DNA of 64,000 nucleotides, taken from positions 121,178 through 185,177 of the forward strand of contig JAMPIV010008520.1 in the NCBI GenBank assembly GCA_024509875.1. Direction: 5' to 3'. Below, one piece after another: positions 45,950 to 58,840 of the stretch. The notes under the pieces were generated by a model. That model saw only the letters and a program-made list of their open reading frames with translations, had not been told where the DNA came from and did not search any database. Each line of letters starts with the position of its first letter. Within the stretch, counting starts at the first letter, position 1. The position numbers and the translations under genes were made by a program. The stretch is from Oreohelix idahoensis. Taxonomy: Eukaryota; Mollusca; Gastropoda; Stylommatophora; Oreohelicidae.

Positions 45950-46130
45950 ACTGGTTGAGTGGTTAAAGCGCTTTCCTCTCGCGGCACAGTTAACGGGTTC
46001 CGGGATCGACACCTGATAGCAACACGCTCTATTCTACCCCGCTGTAACTGATCATCCTGATTCTGCTCTTGATTTAATGAAAGCAAAGGCAGCGTGGAAA
46101 GGGAACCAGTCAACCCCACCTCATAAAAAA
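45950..46130 (+). mobile_element. tRNA-derived SINE, candidate
   Basis: An A-box-like tggttgagtggttaaagcgc at about 45951 is followed about 45 bp later by a weak B-box-like gggttccgggatcgac (46003-46018). The spacing fits a pol III promoter of a tRNA-derived head. The B box departs from GGTTCGANTCC, so this is an old copy. Confidence 0.5.
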
Positions 46131-46344
46131 AGATGTACCTAGCAAAGTGTGATCTTTAACACTTAACTCTACTTCGGCAGTTTCTGCTATGTGCCTACCT
46201 TTACCTGTTTACACTGACATTAGGACGTATGAACAGATCAACAGTAGAACTTATGGCCAGCGTAAGAAAAGAAAAGAGCTCTGTGGAGGGACATGATCGC
46301 CTACGCCTTGAGTCACAGCACCCCGACTTGACTTGAATCACCAA

Positions 46345-46450
46345 GTTATAGTTTTGTTTTTCTTTCTTCTTCCTTGCTGTATTTTTAATCTTCTTCACTC
46401 TCAACTTCTGATAATGTCGCATTAGCAGTTTTTATTTTTCATTTTCTCAT
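46345..46450. repeat. dispersed repeat, copy a
   Basis: About 105 bp including ttctttcttcttccttgctg and tctgataatgtcgcattagc, repeated almost exactly at 50955-51065. No coding sense, family unknown. Confidence 0.8.
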
Positions 46451-46924
46451 CGATGCTGCATCTTTGGGTCCCTGTATATCTTTCAATAGCACTTTTTACT
46501 GAGAAACAAATCAGCATATAGCATGACATGACAGTCCTTGTTCTGGAACCCCCCGGGTAAGTGAAATAACGGGAAACACAAGAAAAAAAAACTGGAGACA
46601 AGACGTGACAGGGATTGAAATAAAGAGCAAAGAAATATCTTGAACAGATCACTGGACATAAAGACTCGGCGTTACTCTGTTTGAAAGTCTGTGCGCCTTC
46701 CTCTTCTACTTCTTCAAGTACCATGCCTGTTGGTGAAGTCGATCATCTCGCTCCACAACTTCCGGCCTCCAGTACTATTTATTAATTCTGCTGTTGACTT
46801 CTTTCCATGCCATGATATTAAACTATCCAGTATCTTTTTTTTTAACGTACGCCCGCTATTACTGCAGGCGAAATATTTAACCTGAGACTGATTTTACGTG
46901 AGTATTCTATTTTTCCCTGTACGC

Positions 46925-47115
46925 TGACACGTGTCCTCTCGCCATTCAGGCAGGTACTCGCCGTCTTCGGAGAGTACCCATTAGAGCTGGGTCGGCTCAG
47001 GAGCCGTTCAGGTTATTCCAGTCCCTGGTCGACGACACTGCTTCAAATGTACTCGCCCGGGCTTGAACCTGGATCACCCGATCGCCAGCGCAGGGTGGTA
47101 ACCATTACATCAGCG
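46925..47115 (-). mobile_element. tRNA-derived SINE
   Basis: On the minus strand: an A-box-like gctgatgtaatggttaccac, then the B box GGTTCAAGCCC (complement of about 47063-47073), then a body with a ctgagccgacccagct stretch. The body shares the plus-strand tacccatt...gagctgggtcg...ggagccgtt string with the SINE at 62145-62334, so the two are one family with diverged heads. Confidence 0.7.
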
Positions 47116-47164
47116 CAGCTTCCACTCTTCTCTCTTTGTCTTCCTCTATCTCTTTTTCCTTCAA

Positions 47165-47443
47165 TCTCACCTGTTGTTACGATATATTCTCTTACCTGTT
47201 GTTACGATATATTCTCTTACCTATTGTTACGATACATTCTCTTACCTGTTGTTACGATACATTCTCTTACCTGTTGTTACGATACATTCTCTTACCTGTT
47301 GTTACGATACATTCTCTTAACTGTTGTTACGATACATTCTCTTACCTGTTGTTACGATTCATTCTCTTACCTGTTCTTACGATACATTCTCTTACCTGTT
47401 GTTACGATACATTCTCTTACCTGTTGTTACGATATATTCCAGT
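47165..47443. repeat. 25-bp minisatellite
   Basis: Eleven or so nearly identical units of a 25-bp sequence, ctgttgttacgata(c/t)attct followed by cttac. Because 25 is not a multiple of three, two frames stay open through it and give repetitive TCCYD/SYLLLRYI peptides, which are not treated as genes. Confidence 0.93.
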
Positions 47444-47721
47444 TTTCCTCTTCACATAACATGCCCAAAGAAAGTGGATTGCTTCTTTCTAAGATGAGGA
47501 ATATGTTTTCTTTACGCATTGGCCTCTTTCAGGACATCCTCATTACTCTCTTTTTGCTGTCCATGGTATTTTTAACATTCTTCTGTAAAACCACATCTCT
47601 GTGGCATCTAGTGCTTTTCCTGCTTGTTTTAATATTTGTCCATGACTCAATCCCGCATGTAGATATGCTATCATCAAATACCATAATTCCCGCTGTAAGT
47701 ACGTCGGTCGGTCGGTCACAC
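47444..47721 (-). pseudogene. RTE-like non-LTR C-terminal fragment
   Basis: Minus strand: ALDATEMWFYRRMLKIPWTA then NNEDVLKEA, and after a stop the HLRKKQSTFFGH stretch. This is the same module as at 45130-45870 in better condition. It runs directly into the 25-bp repeat, which may have grown from its edge. Confidence 0.75.
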
Positions 47722-47886
47722 CATGCACACCGTCATTTGTGCACTTTTCTATTTTCGAGAGAGTACATTAACTTTCAACCACAGCTAAGTGGTGTAACTG
47801 TGGTTGAAAGTTAGACAATAATTGTATTGTTTCCCTTATATGTACTCTCCCGAAAATAGAAAAGTGCGCAAAGGACGGTGTGCATG
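47722..47886. mobile_element. fold-back MITE
   Basis: 165 bp. The left arm catgcacaccgtcatttgtg continuing to gagagtacat is the inverse of the right arm atgtactctcccgaaaatag continuing to gtgtgcatg. Inside is a second hairpin, ctttcaaccacag/ctgtggttgaaag. No coding sequence. One half is repeated at 52563-52665. Superfamily unknown. Confidence 0.8.
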
Positions 47887-50800
47887 AACAGTTTGATTAT
47901 GGAAAGTCAAGATTTTAAAAGATGACCGAACAATAACGAGACATGTTGTCATAAAAGAAATGTTAGTTATTTAGTCAATTTCATCTCCATTAGATCATTA
48001 TCACTGCTCCACATTTCAGTTAGGAATGTTACTCCATGTCTTCATATTGAATACATCCAAATAATTTTCACTACAAATATCTACTGACGGTCGCCTGCAA
48101 TGAAATGAATACAGTAGTAGTAGTACCGTCTGTAATACATGTAACAGAAACAGCATACTATAATTAAAACCCTGTCAATTTTGACGGGTTATTGTAGTAA
48201 AATCTGCGAGAATAATCGCTCATTTCAGTAAGATTTTAGTCATAAAATGATAATAAATAAATCCGCCCAATTGTGTCTGACGGTGATGCTCTCAACCGCC
48301 AGCAACGCTACCTTTTTTGCAGTGCTAAAGCCTATAGAACGATTCCACGGTAAAAATCTAACACGCGTTTTGGTTTCGGTTTCGAAAACGTACTACCTAC
48401 ATTTAACATTTTGCCAGATCTGCTGCATACATTTTGCAGCCTAGACTTATAATTAACGATTTTTAGGAAGTGTGCCGCAAAATAACTATCTGAATTAATG
48501 TATTCTGTCAACTTTAACGCTGGTAATAAGTAGTAATCCTTACATTTTTTGGTAGTGTTACACGATACAATACAAATTATTAACGCCAATTCTTAACCCG
48601 CCACGCCAACACCCCGCTTCGCTTGATAGTCCGCCATGCATATATACACGCTGGAAAAAAGCCAACAGAGGCAAAACACGCAGACAGTTTTATTGCCTCC
48701 TCGCGGTAATGTTTCTGACGTCACAAAAACAAGTTAGTTATTTGAAAAATACATGCTAGCGAGATGGCGAGAGGGGAAGATGGCCGTCTTGTGTAAAATA
48801 TTTATTTGACGATGACCGGTGACAAAATTGAAAATCTAAAACCATAATGAAACTGAACATAAAAAATATATGGTAGTATAGCTTAGAATTCACTGAGCAA
48901 GAATGTGTTTTAAATAATATGATAGTCCCAGTATTACCCAAATTGTTGAGAAAATACTAAATGTCTACGAACGCACGACCAGACAGACTGTTGTTCCTGC
49001 TTGTTTTTTTTCTTAACGTTAGTGGGGACACCGGCTTAGAAGGGAGGCATTGAGGTAAATTCAAATTAGCTTGGGTAACAAGAGTATAGGAGGAGAGGGG
49101 AGCGGTAGGAAAATTGTTACCAAAAACTAACATCGTTTTGCATTGGCATAACTAAAGCGGACTGACCAATCGACTACCAGACGCAGAGTATGTTTGGAAT
49201 TATTTGTATTTTTTTCAAAAACTGCATTTGAATTCTGGTAGTCGCAAGCTTTCGATTGGCCAGTGCTACTAAATATTAGCAAAAAGCTTTCACTATTCAT
49301 TGCCAGTTGAACTGTATTTTTTATTCAGATACGCTGAGAACAGCTGTGATAAATTTAAAAAGTAAATTAAATAACTATATGAGTATTTCACAGTCTGGAC
49401 GGAGCAGAAGAAACTGAGGCCATTTCTTTGCAAAGTCAGCGTCATTTGTTTATATTTCTTGATTTGTGGTAAGAATGCTTTATGAATTTAATATGTTTAA
49501 TCCCATTACCAAAGTTAGATACTGCTATTGGGAAAAAGTGAAGGACGTGCCGGGAGCAGACATTGTTGAGTCCTCACGTCGAAATGTATCTAACTAATGT
49601 ATGTTGTCATGATTATGTTTGAATATTATTGTATTAGAGTATATTAGTAAGCCTCCGTGTTCCATGAACACTGTTCAACATGCCTGAAGCATTTATATTT
49701 AAAAAGAAAAAGATGAGAAAAATATATAAAAGGAAATGTGGTTACCCCACATTATATTATTGAGGGAAACTATGTAAACGTACAGTAGCGTATCTGCCAT
49801 AGGGACCTGAGGGGTGGTCACAGCAAGGTGGGAGTCATGAAAAATTAGGGGGTGAGTGCACCTGAAATGCACGCGAGGCTGACCCCATACCCACGTATGA
49901 CATTAAATAAAAGAATAAGTGATCAGATGTAAAAAGCCAGGGTGTCCTTTTGTTGCGGAGGTTTCGTTTCCTGTTGCCAGCTGGTGACAGGAAACCTGAG
50001 GAGTGACGATTACGCCAAGATGTCTCCTACACTTTACGTATGCTGTCAAAAGATAACAGCAGGAGCTTGGGCGTGTGACGTGATATCGATATTTCTGCAA
50101 CTACACAATATCTTATCTTTCAACAAGAAACCCCAGGTGATATGTTAAGGACCTGGGTACATCTGACAGTTTCGGTTTAAATAAACCTTGGTTTTTTTCA
50201 AGTCATACTCAGGACTTTTGTGGGGTATGATGACATTACAGCCCCTCATACACAGTGACTCTCCCTCTTAGAAGAATATAGTGTAAACTGTGAACATTCC
50301 AACAGGAAAGACATATATTAACATTGTAGTTATTTGGGCAGATTGTCCACACAATTTTAGTTAATCTTTTATGTAAACTATCTTGTCCTCATTTTCAAAG
50401 ACCTGTCCAAACGATATGACTGGACAGGCAAAATAAATTGTACAAAAAATTATCAAATTTAAAGAAAAAACTTAACCACAGGTTTTATTCACTTCCTCAT
50501 AGAAACTTAAAGTGTTTTTGTGTTGTGTACCATCATTTCATTTCTCCCCTAGACACTAGATACACCAGACACTAGAGCCAAAATAGTGACCGTGTGAGAT
50601 CTAGGGAGGTAGCGTTAGGTTCCCTGCACATAATTCATCATCATCATTTATAGAGTCAGGGGCCTACATGTGCTTGACCTCACACGGTTAATACATACAC
50701 GGATTTCATTCTTTTAGGATAACATCATAACCTCCCCAGCAAAATCAAACTTTGCTACAGTTATTGCAAGTCTAAATTATAAAAAAAGAACCTCTTAGTG

Positions 50801-51114
50801 TACAATTATGAATCAAAACAACTGTGCTCCTTAGGAGGTCTAAATGTCACGAACGAACCTCTGTGACCAACTTCTGTTGGTTATTCTTTGTCTGCCTGCT
50901 TAATCCTCTTGTTCCCGTAATGATTTTTTTCTATGAGACTATATTGTCCACAGTTATCGGGGTTTTTGTTTTTCTTTCTTCTTCCTTGCTGTATTTTTAA
51001 TCTTCTTCACTCTCAGCTTCTGATAATGTCGCATTAGCAGTTTTTATCTTTCATTTTCTCATCGTTATTCTCATGAATAACCCCACCAAATTTGCCTCTT
51101 CCGTAGTTGGCCTC
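47887..51114. other. unassigned intergenic sequence
   Basis: About 3.2 kb without a recognisable gene. Contains copy b of the dispersed repeat at 50955-51065 and imperfect self-complementarity around 49160-49265 (accaatcgactaccag against ctggtagtc...gattggcc). Frames such as 48247-48444 and 49942-50148 show no motif. Confidence 0.55.
50955..51065. repeat. dispersed repeat, copy b
   Basis: Near-identical to 46345-46450, in the same orientation. Confidence 0.8.
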
Positions 51115-51128
51115 AGCCTCTCTCTCTT

Positions 51129-51130
<2 letters not shown>

Positions 51131-51173
<43 letters not shown>
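51131..51173. repeat. (CT)n microsatellite
   Basis: Uninterrupted CT dinucleotide run. The open frames over it (SLSLSL) are artefacts. Confidence 0.95.
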
Positions 51174-51178
<5 letters not shown>

Positions 51179-51486
51179 AATATGTATCTGGTTATCATTA
51201 TAACTTTGATTATGATATCGTCCCCACTGTCATCTGTTTCTTTTTATCTTTATTCAAAATTTATCTCTTCGGTCGTCATTGTCATCAACTTCTCATCCAT
51301 GTTTTCTCAAGACTACAATTTCCAATTCACCTGTTTACAGGCCTCGGGTTTCCCTTCCTTATGTGTTATAAATGTTTATACAATACCAAAACCTACCCTC
51401 TGTCCTGTACTTACTGTTCTTAGTCTTCTATCATTTACTAGACACAGTATTAAGGTCTTTGTCTTGTGTAGTCTGACCTATAAAGT

Positions 51487-52137
51487 ATAATAGGCAGTGG
51501 CGTATTCTCTATGTGTGCTGTGGTGCTGCGCACACCTATGCCCGAAGGAAAATAAAAATTTAATGTATTATTCTAAAAAATATTTCTCTTATAATGTTCT
51601 GCTTTCGGACCGCACGCATCAGGATAACGGATTTTCCCGCATAGAATCTCACGAGTATATCTAGTTTCAGTTTCCCAGACGCGTTTTATAGTGCGGTTTT
51701 TTTGGTTGGTAGCAATCGCCCGAAGTTTCTCGGGTAATTCCGTCACTATGCGTGCGGCACCTTTCGGTTTTACGTTTGAACACTGGTTTGTGTGGATCGG
51801 GGTCGTGGCCAGATATGTCAATACAATGCAAACATGCGTGCGGTGGTCTTGCAGCTCTCGAGCTGTAAAAATCGGTTGTGTCCGTCCAGTGTTTTTTGTG
51901 ATTAATTTTTGTTAGTTGCCGGGAATGCAGATTATTACAGTGACAGTGAGTTTCAAGTTGTAAGTTAATTAGTATTTCGGAGATAATTGACATATACCCC
52001 TAATAACTATCGTTGCGTAATTGAATATAGTTGGTTTTTAAATTAAGAGGGGAAGAAGTTAAATAGTAGGCGTACATATTCATTTTAAGTATCAGCACGC
52101 CTAGCTCGCATTACCAGGAAACGCCACTGATAATAGG
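51487..52137. mobile_element. Non-autonomous hAT element with 8-bp target duplication
   Basis: The element is 51495-52129 (635 bp). It begins cagtggcgt and ends acgccactg, and is flanked on both sides by the identical octamer ataatagg (51487-51494 and 52130-52137). An 8-bp duplication with CA(G)TGGCG ends is diagnostic of the hAT superfamily. It has no transposase frame. The frame at 51691-51915 and its antisense partners have no transposase motif. Confidence 0.9.
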
Positions 52138-52261
52138 GGAACAACAGAAGTGATTGCGTCATTAATAAACTGGACTGCCCATGATACATTTCCGGTGTTA
52201 TGTGTTGCGGGTCGCACTAATGACCCGTCATCGAAGCATCATTTTATGGTGATGCCTAGAT

Positions 52262-52348
52262 GGCAGGAAGGATAGTGTGATTCGCTTGCATAGCTAGGCG
52301 GGGTTGTCGCACGGAAGGTCCTGGGTTCGAATCCTGGGTAAGCCACTC
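52262..52348 (+). mobile_element. tRNA-like SINE head
   Basis: Perfect B box GGTTCGAATCC at 52326-52336, preceded at suitable distance by ggatagtgtgattcgcttgc as an A-box region. The acceptor stems do not pair well, so it is a SINE head and not a functional tRNA gene. Confidence 0.55.
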
Positions 52349-52562
52349 ACGTCTGTTGTTTTTCTGTTGTCTAGTTTTCTACTTCTTTATTTCTTACGAG
52401 TGCCTGAAAACATACCTTTATGTTTGTCTAATATTTATTTACTGTTTACAGGCCTCGGGTTTTCCCTTCCTCATGTGTTATAAATGTTTATACGAACTAC
52501 GTATCAGCAGCGAGGATCCCAATGTGTGTATACGGGATCACACATTCTATAAATATATTTTT

Positions 52563-52665
52563 GTGCATGCCGTCATTTGCGCACTTTTCTCTTTATCGAG
52601 TGTTACTATTTTCGGGAGAGTACATATAAGGGAAACAATACAATTAATGTTTAACTTTCACCTAA
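52563..52665. mobile_element. MITE half-copy
   Basis: gtgcatgccgtcatttgcgc, then attttcgggagagtacatat, then agggaaacaatacaatta repeats one arm of 47722-47886 plus its inner flank. The opposite arm is absent. Confidence 0.7.
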
Positions 52666-53340
52666 AGTTGCATCCCTTAGCGTTAGTGACAGAAAAAGCT
52701 GGGATTTTATATATATATTGATAGATTGTCTCCTATAACAACAAAATCAATCCAAATTTACACGATTTATTGATTTCTGTCTGTGTTTTTCTAAATATGC
52801 GCATTTAATTTTCTGGTGCCGCTAGTGATAATATCTACTTTAAAAATCTATTTCGTGGATTGTTCCCCTCAATGTTTATTTCATGCCGAACGAACGAACG
52901 AAATCTTTATTTCATCATGGTAAAGAAATAGGCATTATTGTCTTTTTACACCTTTGCATTGCAAAAATACAATTATCAAAGCGTTTTCCAATTAAACATT
53001 CTTAATTTGATTAATAAGTAATCAATATCATGTAAATATTATAATATTGACTGAGAAAACCAGAGTAATCGAAAAAAACGTAAATTTCAACGAGCCGGCC
53101 CTGGGGATTTTTCATGATGTTGCTCGGTCTTGTGATGGTGCTGCTCCCCCCTGTTCAGTAATGTACTTTTACGAGGCTCAATTTCATGCTATTGAGTTGG
53201 ATCACAATGTAATTTCCGCAAGTGACTTTCACTGTAGAATTTTCTAAAAACATAATATACTTACTGTTTCTATAATCTTATAGTGCGCTGTATATACAAA
53301 AAAATAAATGTTGTATTACAGATGTGGCCGAAGTGAGCTG

Positions 53341-53526
53341 TTTAATGAATGTATGTATGTATGTATGTATGTATGTATGTATGTATGTATGTATGTATGT
53401 ATGTATGTATGTGTGTGTGTATGTATGTGTGTACGGGTGTACGTGTGTACGTATGTACGTATGTATGTACGTATGTACGTATGTATGTATGTATGTATGT
53501 ATGTATGTATGTATGTATGTATGTAT
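53341..53526. repeat. (ATGT)n microsatellite
   Basis: About 186 bp of ATGT with GTGT and ACGT variants in the middle. All four long frames across it (YVCM, YIHT) are artefacts. Confidence 0.95.
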
Positions 53527-53569
53527 GCTTGCATCGAAAAACGGAAATCTAAAAGATAAAATCATTATA

Positions 53570-53760
53570 AAGGTTTATCGTACTTCAAACTCAAAGAAAC
53601 AATATATGTGTCGTAACTTTCCAGGAGGCAAAGAGTTTTACCAGAATCAGATTCAGAAACAAATGGGATGTAGAACATCCAGGTCACACACCAAATAATG
53701 CATACTACCAGCTCAACAGAAGAGAACAAGTGGTAATTGTGACCGAGTTATGTAAATATA
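53570..53760 (+). pseudogene. I/Nimb-like non-LTR fragment
   Basis: The frame RFRNKWDVEHPGHTPNNAYY then QLNRREQVVIVTELC matches the segment just before the Cys/His end module of the I/Nimb-like elements here (compare ADHPGYQKNEAYY at about 43800). Only this part is present. Confidence 0.6.
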
Positions 53761-54329
53761 TTACATGAATCTACACGTTTTTGCCCCCATCTGTTTTCCA
53801 CCTTTGCTTGCTTATTAGTTATGCACGTTTTGTTAACGCAGAACCTTCGTACTTCTATATCTGTCGAACTCATAATTGTAGCCACGCCTATTTTTTCTTT
53901 TCTCTATTGTCTTACAGGCACTAGACATGTCCAGAGCCGTTAACTGTAATATAACGCCAGCGATTGGGCAACCGTCGTAATAGTGACAGGCCAGACTATG
54001 ATGCACGTAGCGAGAGAAAAGGGGGAGATAAGCTAATGAAGAAAATCTAGGGCGATAAGTTAAGACGTACTTTTGGTAGACATTGGTCAGGAAGAATTAA
54101 TCTGAGGAAAGGGGAGATAATCGCAGTTATCGCCCCCACCCCCCCACATCCGTTGGTTCGGAACTTAATTAGCTACAGTGAGAGACGCCAGATCAAAAGA
54201 CTGTTCGCTCGTTGCCAAAGTCTAGCGGACGGCAAAAGTGTGAAAAATAGCTTTGATTCAGGATTCGACCGAAGAATTCCCCAAAATCTGGGCGAATGCG
54301 TTATATGTAACAAGTATTAGCAAATTTTA

Positions 54330-55839
<1,510 letters not shown>

Positions 55840-56150
55840 GACAGTAATCTTCAGACTCCGCACTGGCCTCCACAGATTGAGATACCATCTATTCAACAAG
55901 CTAAAGATAGGAACTACCGATCGGTGTAACTGTGGCACTGATAAAATGACTGCTGAACATCTGCTTCAAAGTTGCCCAAAATATGTAGAACAGATAAAGC
56001 GCATATGGCCGACATCAGTACCATTCGAAGAAAAGCTCTACGGAGATTCAAATAGCCTCAAATACTGCTTTCTTTGAAAACATTCAAGTAGACGTCTGAG
56101 AGTGTACGAAGAAGCAGAAGAAGAAGAAGAAGAAGAAGAAGAAGAAGAAG

Positions 56151-56180
<30 letters not shown>
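55840..56180 (+). pseudogene. I/Nimb-like non-LTR 3' end with (GAA)n tail
   Basis: RLRTGLHRLRYHLFNKLKIG, RCNCGTDKMTAEHLLQSCP and a C-terminal WPTSVPFEEKLYGD stretch, then a (GAA)n tail from about 56107 to 56180. Homologous to 14000-14303 and 43880-44208. Confidence 0.78.
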
Positions 56181-56182
<2 letters not shown>

Positions 56183-56518
56183 GAAAAGCCACATCGTACT
56201 TTTCAATTGTTATTTCTTTATTCGCTTTCAATGACAAGTACGGATGCGCCAAGGACACGTTTTAAAAAAAAGCCACCTATCGTCAGGACATGAATGTAAA
56301 AGAGCTCTTAAAAGGAAGAGAAATGGATACATTGAAAACGCTTTTTCATTATTAAAAAAAAAACTAGTTCATTTCATTTCCACTCCTAATTTTTGTAAAG
56401 CAAATTTGCGTTGCATTTCGATATCCAGTGTTGTGGTGAACAATTTTCATTTGCCGATGTTGAATCTGGAGGTGAATTCTTGAAGTGGAATGGAGAGATA
56501 TGATACAGAGAGCTAAAG

Positions 56519-56520
<2 letters not shown>

Positions 56521-56587
<67 letters not shown>
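56521..56587. repeat. (GA)n microsatellite
   Basis: Uninterrupted GA dinucleotide run of about 67 bp. Confidence 0.96.
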
Positions 56588-56590
<3 letters not shown>

Positions 56591-56788
56591 GGAAGAATCT
56601 TTGTTTAATCCGTTTACATTTCTTGCTTTCTTTCCTTTCTGTTTTTGTTCGCCTGTACCTGACAAATGCTTTGTGGCCGTCACGTAGAAAATTTTAAAAC
56701 AATTCTTTGTCCGTTGTTCTAGTAAGAAGTATTACATTTTGTTTTCACCCTAAGTGCCATGCTAGAAAGTACTGAGCCACTACGATTA

Positions 56789-56789
56789 G

Positions 56790-56831
<42 letters not shown>

Positions 56832-56960
56832 CAATCAAGCAATCAATCATCAATCAATCAATCAATACTCCTTAGCTCCCCAAGGAGCATAGGCCTTCAA
56901 CAAACACATGCCAAATCCTCCTGTCACGTGCCAGCATCTCAAGTTCTTTCCACGTTTTCC
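56789..56960 (-). pseudogene. RTE-like 3' end with (TTGA)n tail
   Basis: On the minus strand the shared end sequence tttgttgaaggcctatgctc, then cttggggagctaaggag, then a tetranucleotide (TTGA)n tail (plus-strand atcaatca run, 56789-56865). Only the tail end of the element is recognised. Confidence 0.65.
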
Positions 56961-57059
56961 TGATCATTTTCATTTTACAGTACGATAAGTTTATTGGCGT
57001 AATGTGGTAAGCTTACGTCACATGTACTTTTGGGTTCTTCACGAAGGACGACTTAAAGT

Positions 57060-57440
57060 ATTAAATGGAGTGCGGCAGAGATGCCGCTGGTTACTATAGC
57101 TCTTCTTAATGGCTGTACATTGGATTATGAAAACAGCAACAACATCAGCCACAAGAAACATAATTCAGTTGACTCAGACAAAACAGCTTGACCATCTAGA
57201 TTTGTTGACGGCACTGTCATTCCCTCTCATATCCGCAGGAAAGCGAAAGCAACGACGGCCAAAAGCCACCTGGCGGAAGACTGGAGGCAAAGATGCTGTG
57301 CATGAACTAGAGCTGAGACGCCACACGAAGGAAGGTTATTGACCGAGCAAATTGGATACAGTTTGTTGCTGCTCTGCAAGACGCCACCAGACTTGAAGGT
57401 CATTGATTGCTCTGTCTGTCAGTGACCAAGGACCAAAGAA
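57060..57440 (+). pseudogene. RTE-like element, internally deleted
   Basis: First AVHWIMKTATTSATRN and QLDHLDLLTALSF, matching the RT palm region (pattern LDW.MK...QLDDLDFADD.ALLSH, with the catalytic Asp pair replaced). Then directly SAGKRKQRRPKATWRKTGG and NWIQFVAALQDATR-like C-terminal sequence in a shifted frame. The segment between is missing. Closest relative here is 62395-62545 (QFVTALQDATRRDG). Confidence 0.6.
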
Positions 57441-57989
57441 GAAAGATTATACCGTAAACTGAGGCGCATAAGTCGAGTATTTAAGCTTGATAAAATCTTC
57501 CTATTACTAGAACTCGACTTCTTCGGAGAGAATAAAATGTACATTTTTACCTAGCTTTTAACCCCAAGATTAAATTTGTCTCAAAGTAATATGTTATTGA
57601 AATGAAAGCAGGTATGATGACATTTTAAAATCCTTCAGTCTTTCTATAAATACTGTTGACTATCTGACGTAAAGATATCTACATACGGGTCAGAATTACT
57701 GGAAGTTACCACTTCGTCTTCAGTATTTTCGCTAATCCCTCTCGTCACTGTCTCTACCAAAACAAATCCTCTTCTTCCCCATCCATTGCATTTGAAATCC
57801 CACATTTTCGAACGATATTACGATAGAGTCCACACGAACAGCTTCCCAAGACTTCATGAAATTGCACAAACACATTTTTAAAAATATAACCGACGGACCT
57901 TGTCAAGGTTGAGAGGATGGCGCACCTCGCCAAATCGAGGCAAAATGTTATTTAAAAAAGCCCACACGTTTCAGTTCTAGCCTACCGTA

Positions 57990-58605
57990 TATTTGGCAGG
58001 TTGACTTATACGGCGAGTACAGGCCTAAACCAGAATTTTGAGCTAACAATCTTGAGATCGACTTATACGTAATGTTGATTTATACGTTAGGTCGACTTAC
58101 ATATACGCCAGGTCGACTTATGTTTATACTAGGTCGACTTATTAATACGCCAGGTTGACTTAGTAGTACGCTAGGTCGACTTATATGTACGTCGATTTGT
58201 ACGCCAGGTGGACATTAGCAAGATAATGACAATAAATTAATCTATACACCAGGTCAACTTATGCGCCAGGTCGACATAAACGCGAGGTAGCTTAAATATA
58301 CGCCAGGTCGACTTATACATACGCCAGGTCGATTTATATACACGCTAGGTCGACTTATATATACACGTTAGATCGACTTATACGCCAGGTCGACTTATAC
58401 ATTAAGTCGACTTATTTATACGCCAAGTCGACGTTTACGTTCGGTCGACTTATACGCTAGGTCGACTTACACACAATAAATCGACTTATATGCCAGGTTG
58501 ACTTATAATTCAGGTCGACATACATACACTCCAGGTCGACCTATACTCCACGTCGACTTACACGCCACGTCGACTTATACGCCACGTCGACCTATTCACC
58601 GCAGT
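57990..58605. repeat. Degenerate GTCGACTTATA minisatellite
   Basis: Some thirty imperfect units built on cgccaggtcgacttatac, spaced about 15-30 bp. Variation lies in the linker (atac, tata, acgc), while gtcgact is the best-kept part. No coding sense. Confidence 0.88.
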
Positions 58606-58689
58606 TTAGGGAAAACTGGATAAGAGATCACAGCGGTTGGGTCTGACAAGAAAAAAAAAAGATAATGATAATAAATACAGTAATTGATT

Positions 58690-58840
58690 GCTAGATTGCA
58701 CTTGGAGAAGCACTTCAACAAGATATAAAAGAATACATTTATCTTGGCAGTGTCATGGACAAAGCTGGAGGATACAACGGTGATATCAAAACAACACAAC
58801 TTAATGAGAAACGTAATAAAAAAATAGGTCAATAATGGGG
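58690..58840 (+). pseudogene. RTE-like RT thumb fragment
   Basis: LGEALQQDIKEYIYLGSVMD then KAGGYNGDIKT resembles the F.YLGS....GG...DI motif following the RT catalytic site in RTE-like proteins. Very short. Confidence 0.55.

Noticed and set aside
47165..47443. CRISPR-like regular array
   Set aside because: Units are directly head to tail with no spacers, in a eukaryotic setting. It is a minisatellite.
47047..47814. 255-codon plus-strand frame
   Set aside because: Crosses a SINE, a 25-bp minisatellite and the antisense of an RTE-like fragment, so it is a mosaic of repeats.
52326..52336. Functional tRNA gene
   Set aside because: The B box is perfect, but no cloverleaf with paired acceptor and anticodon stems could be drawn.
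53308..53698. Several frames with YVCM or YIHT repeats
   Set aside because: ATGT microsatellite.
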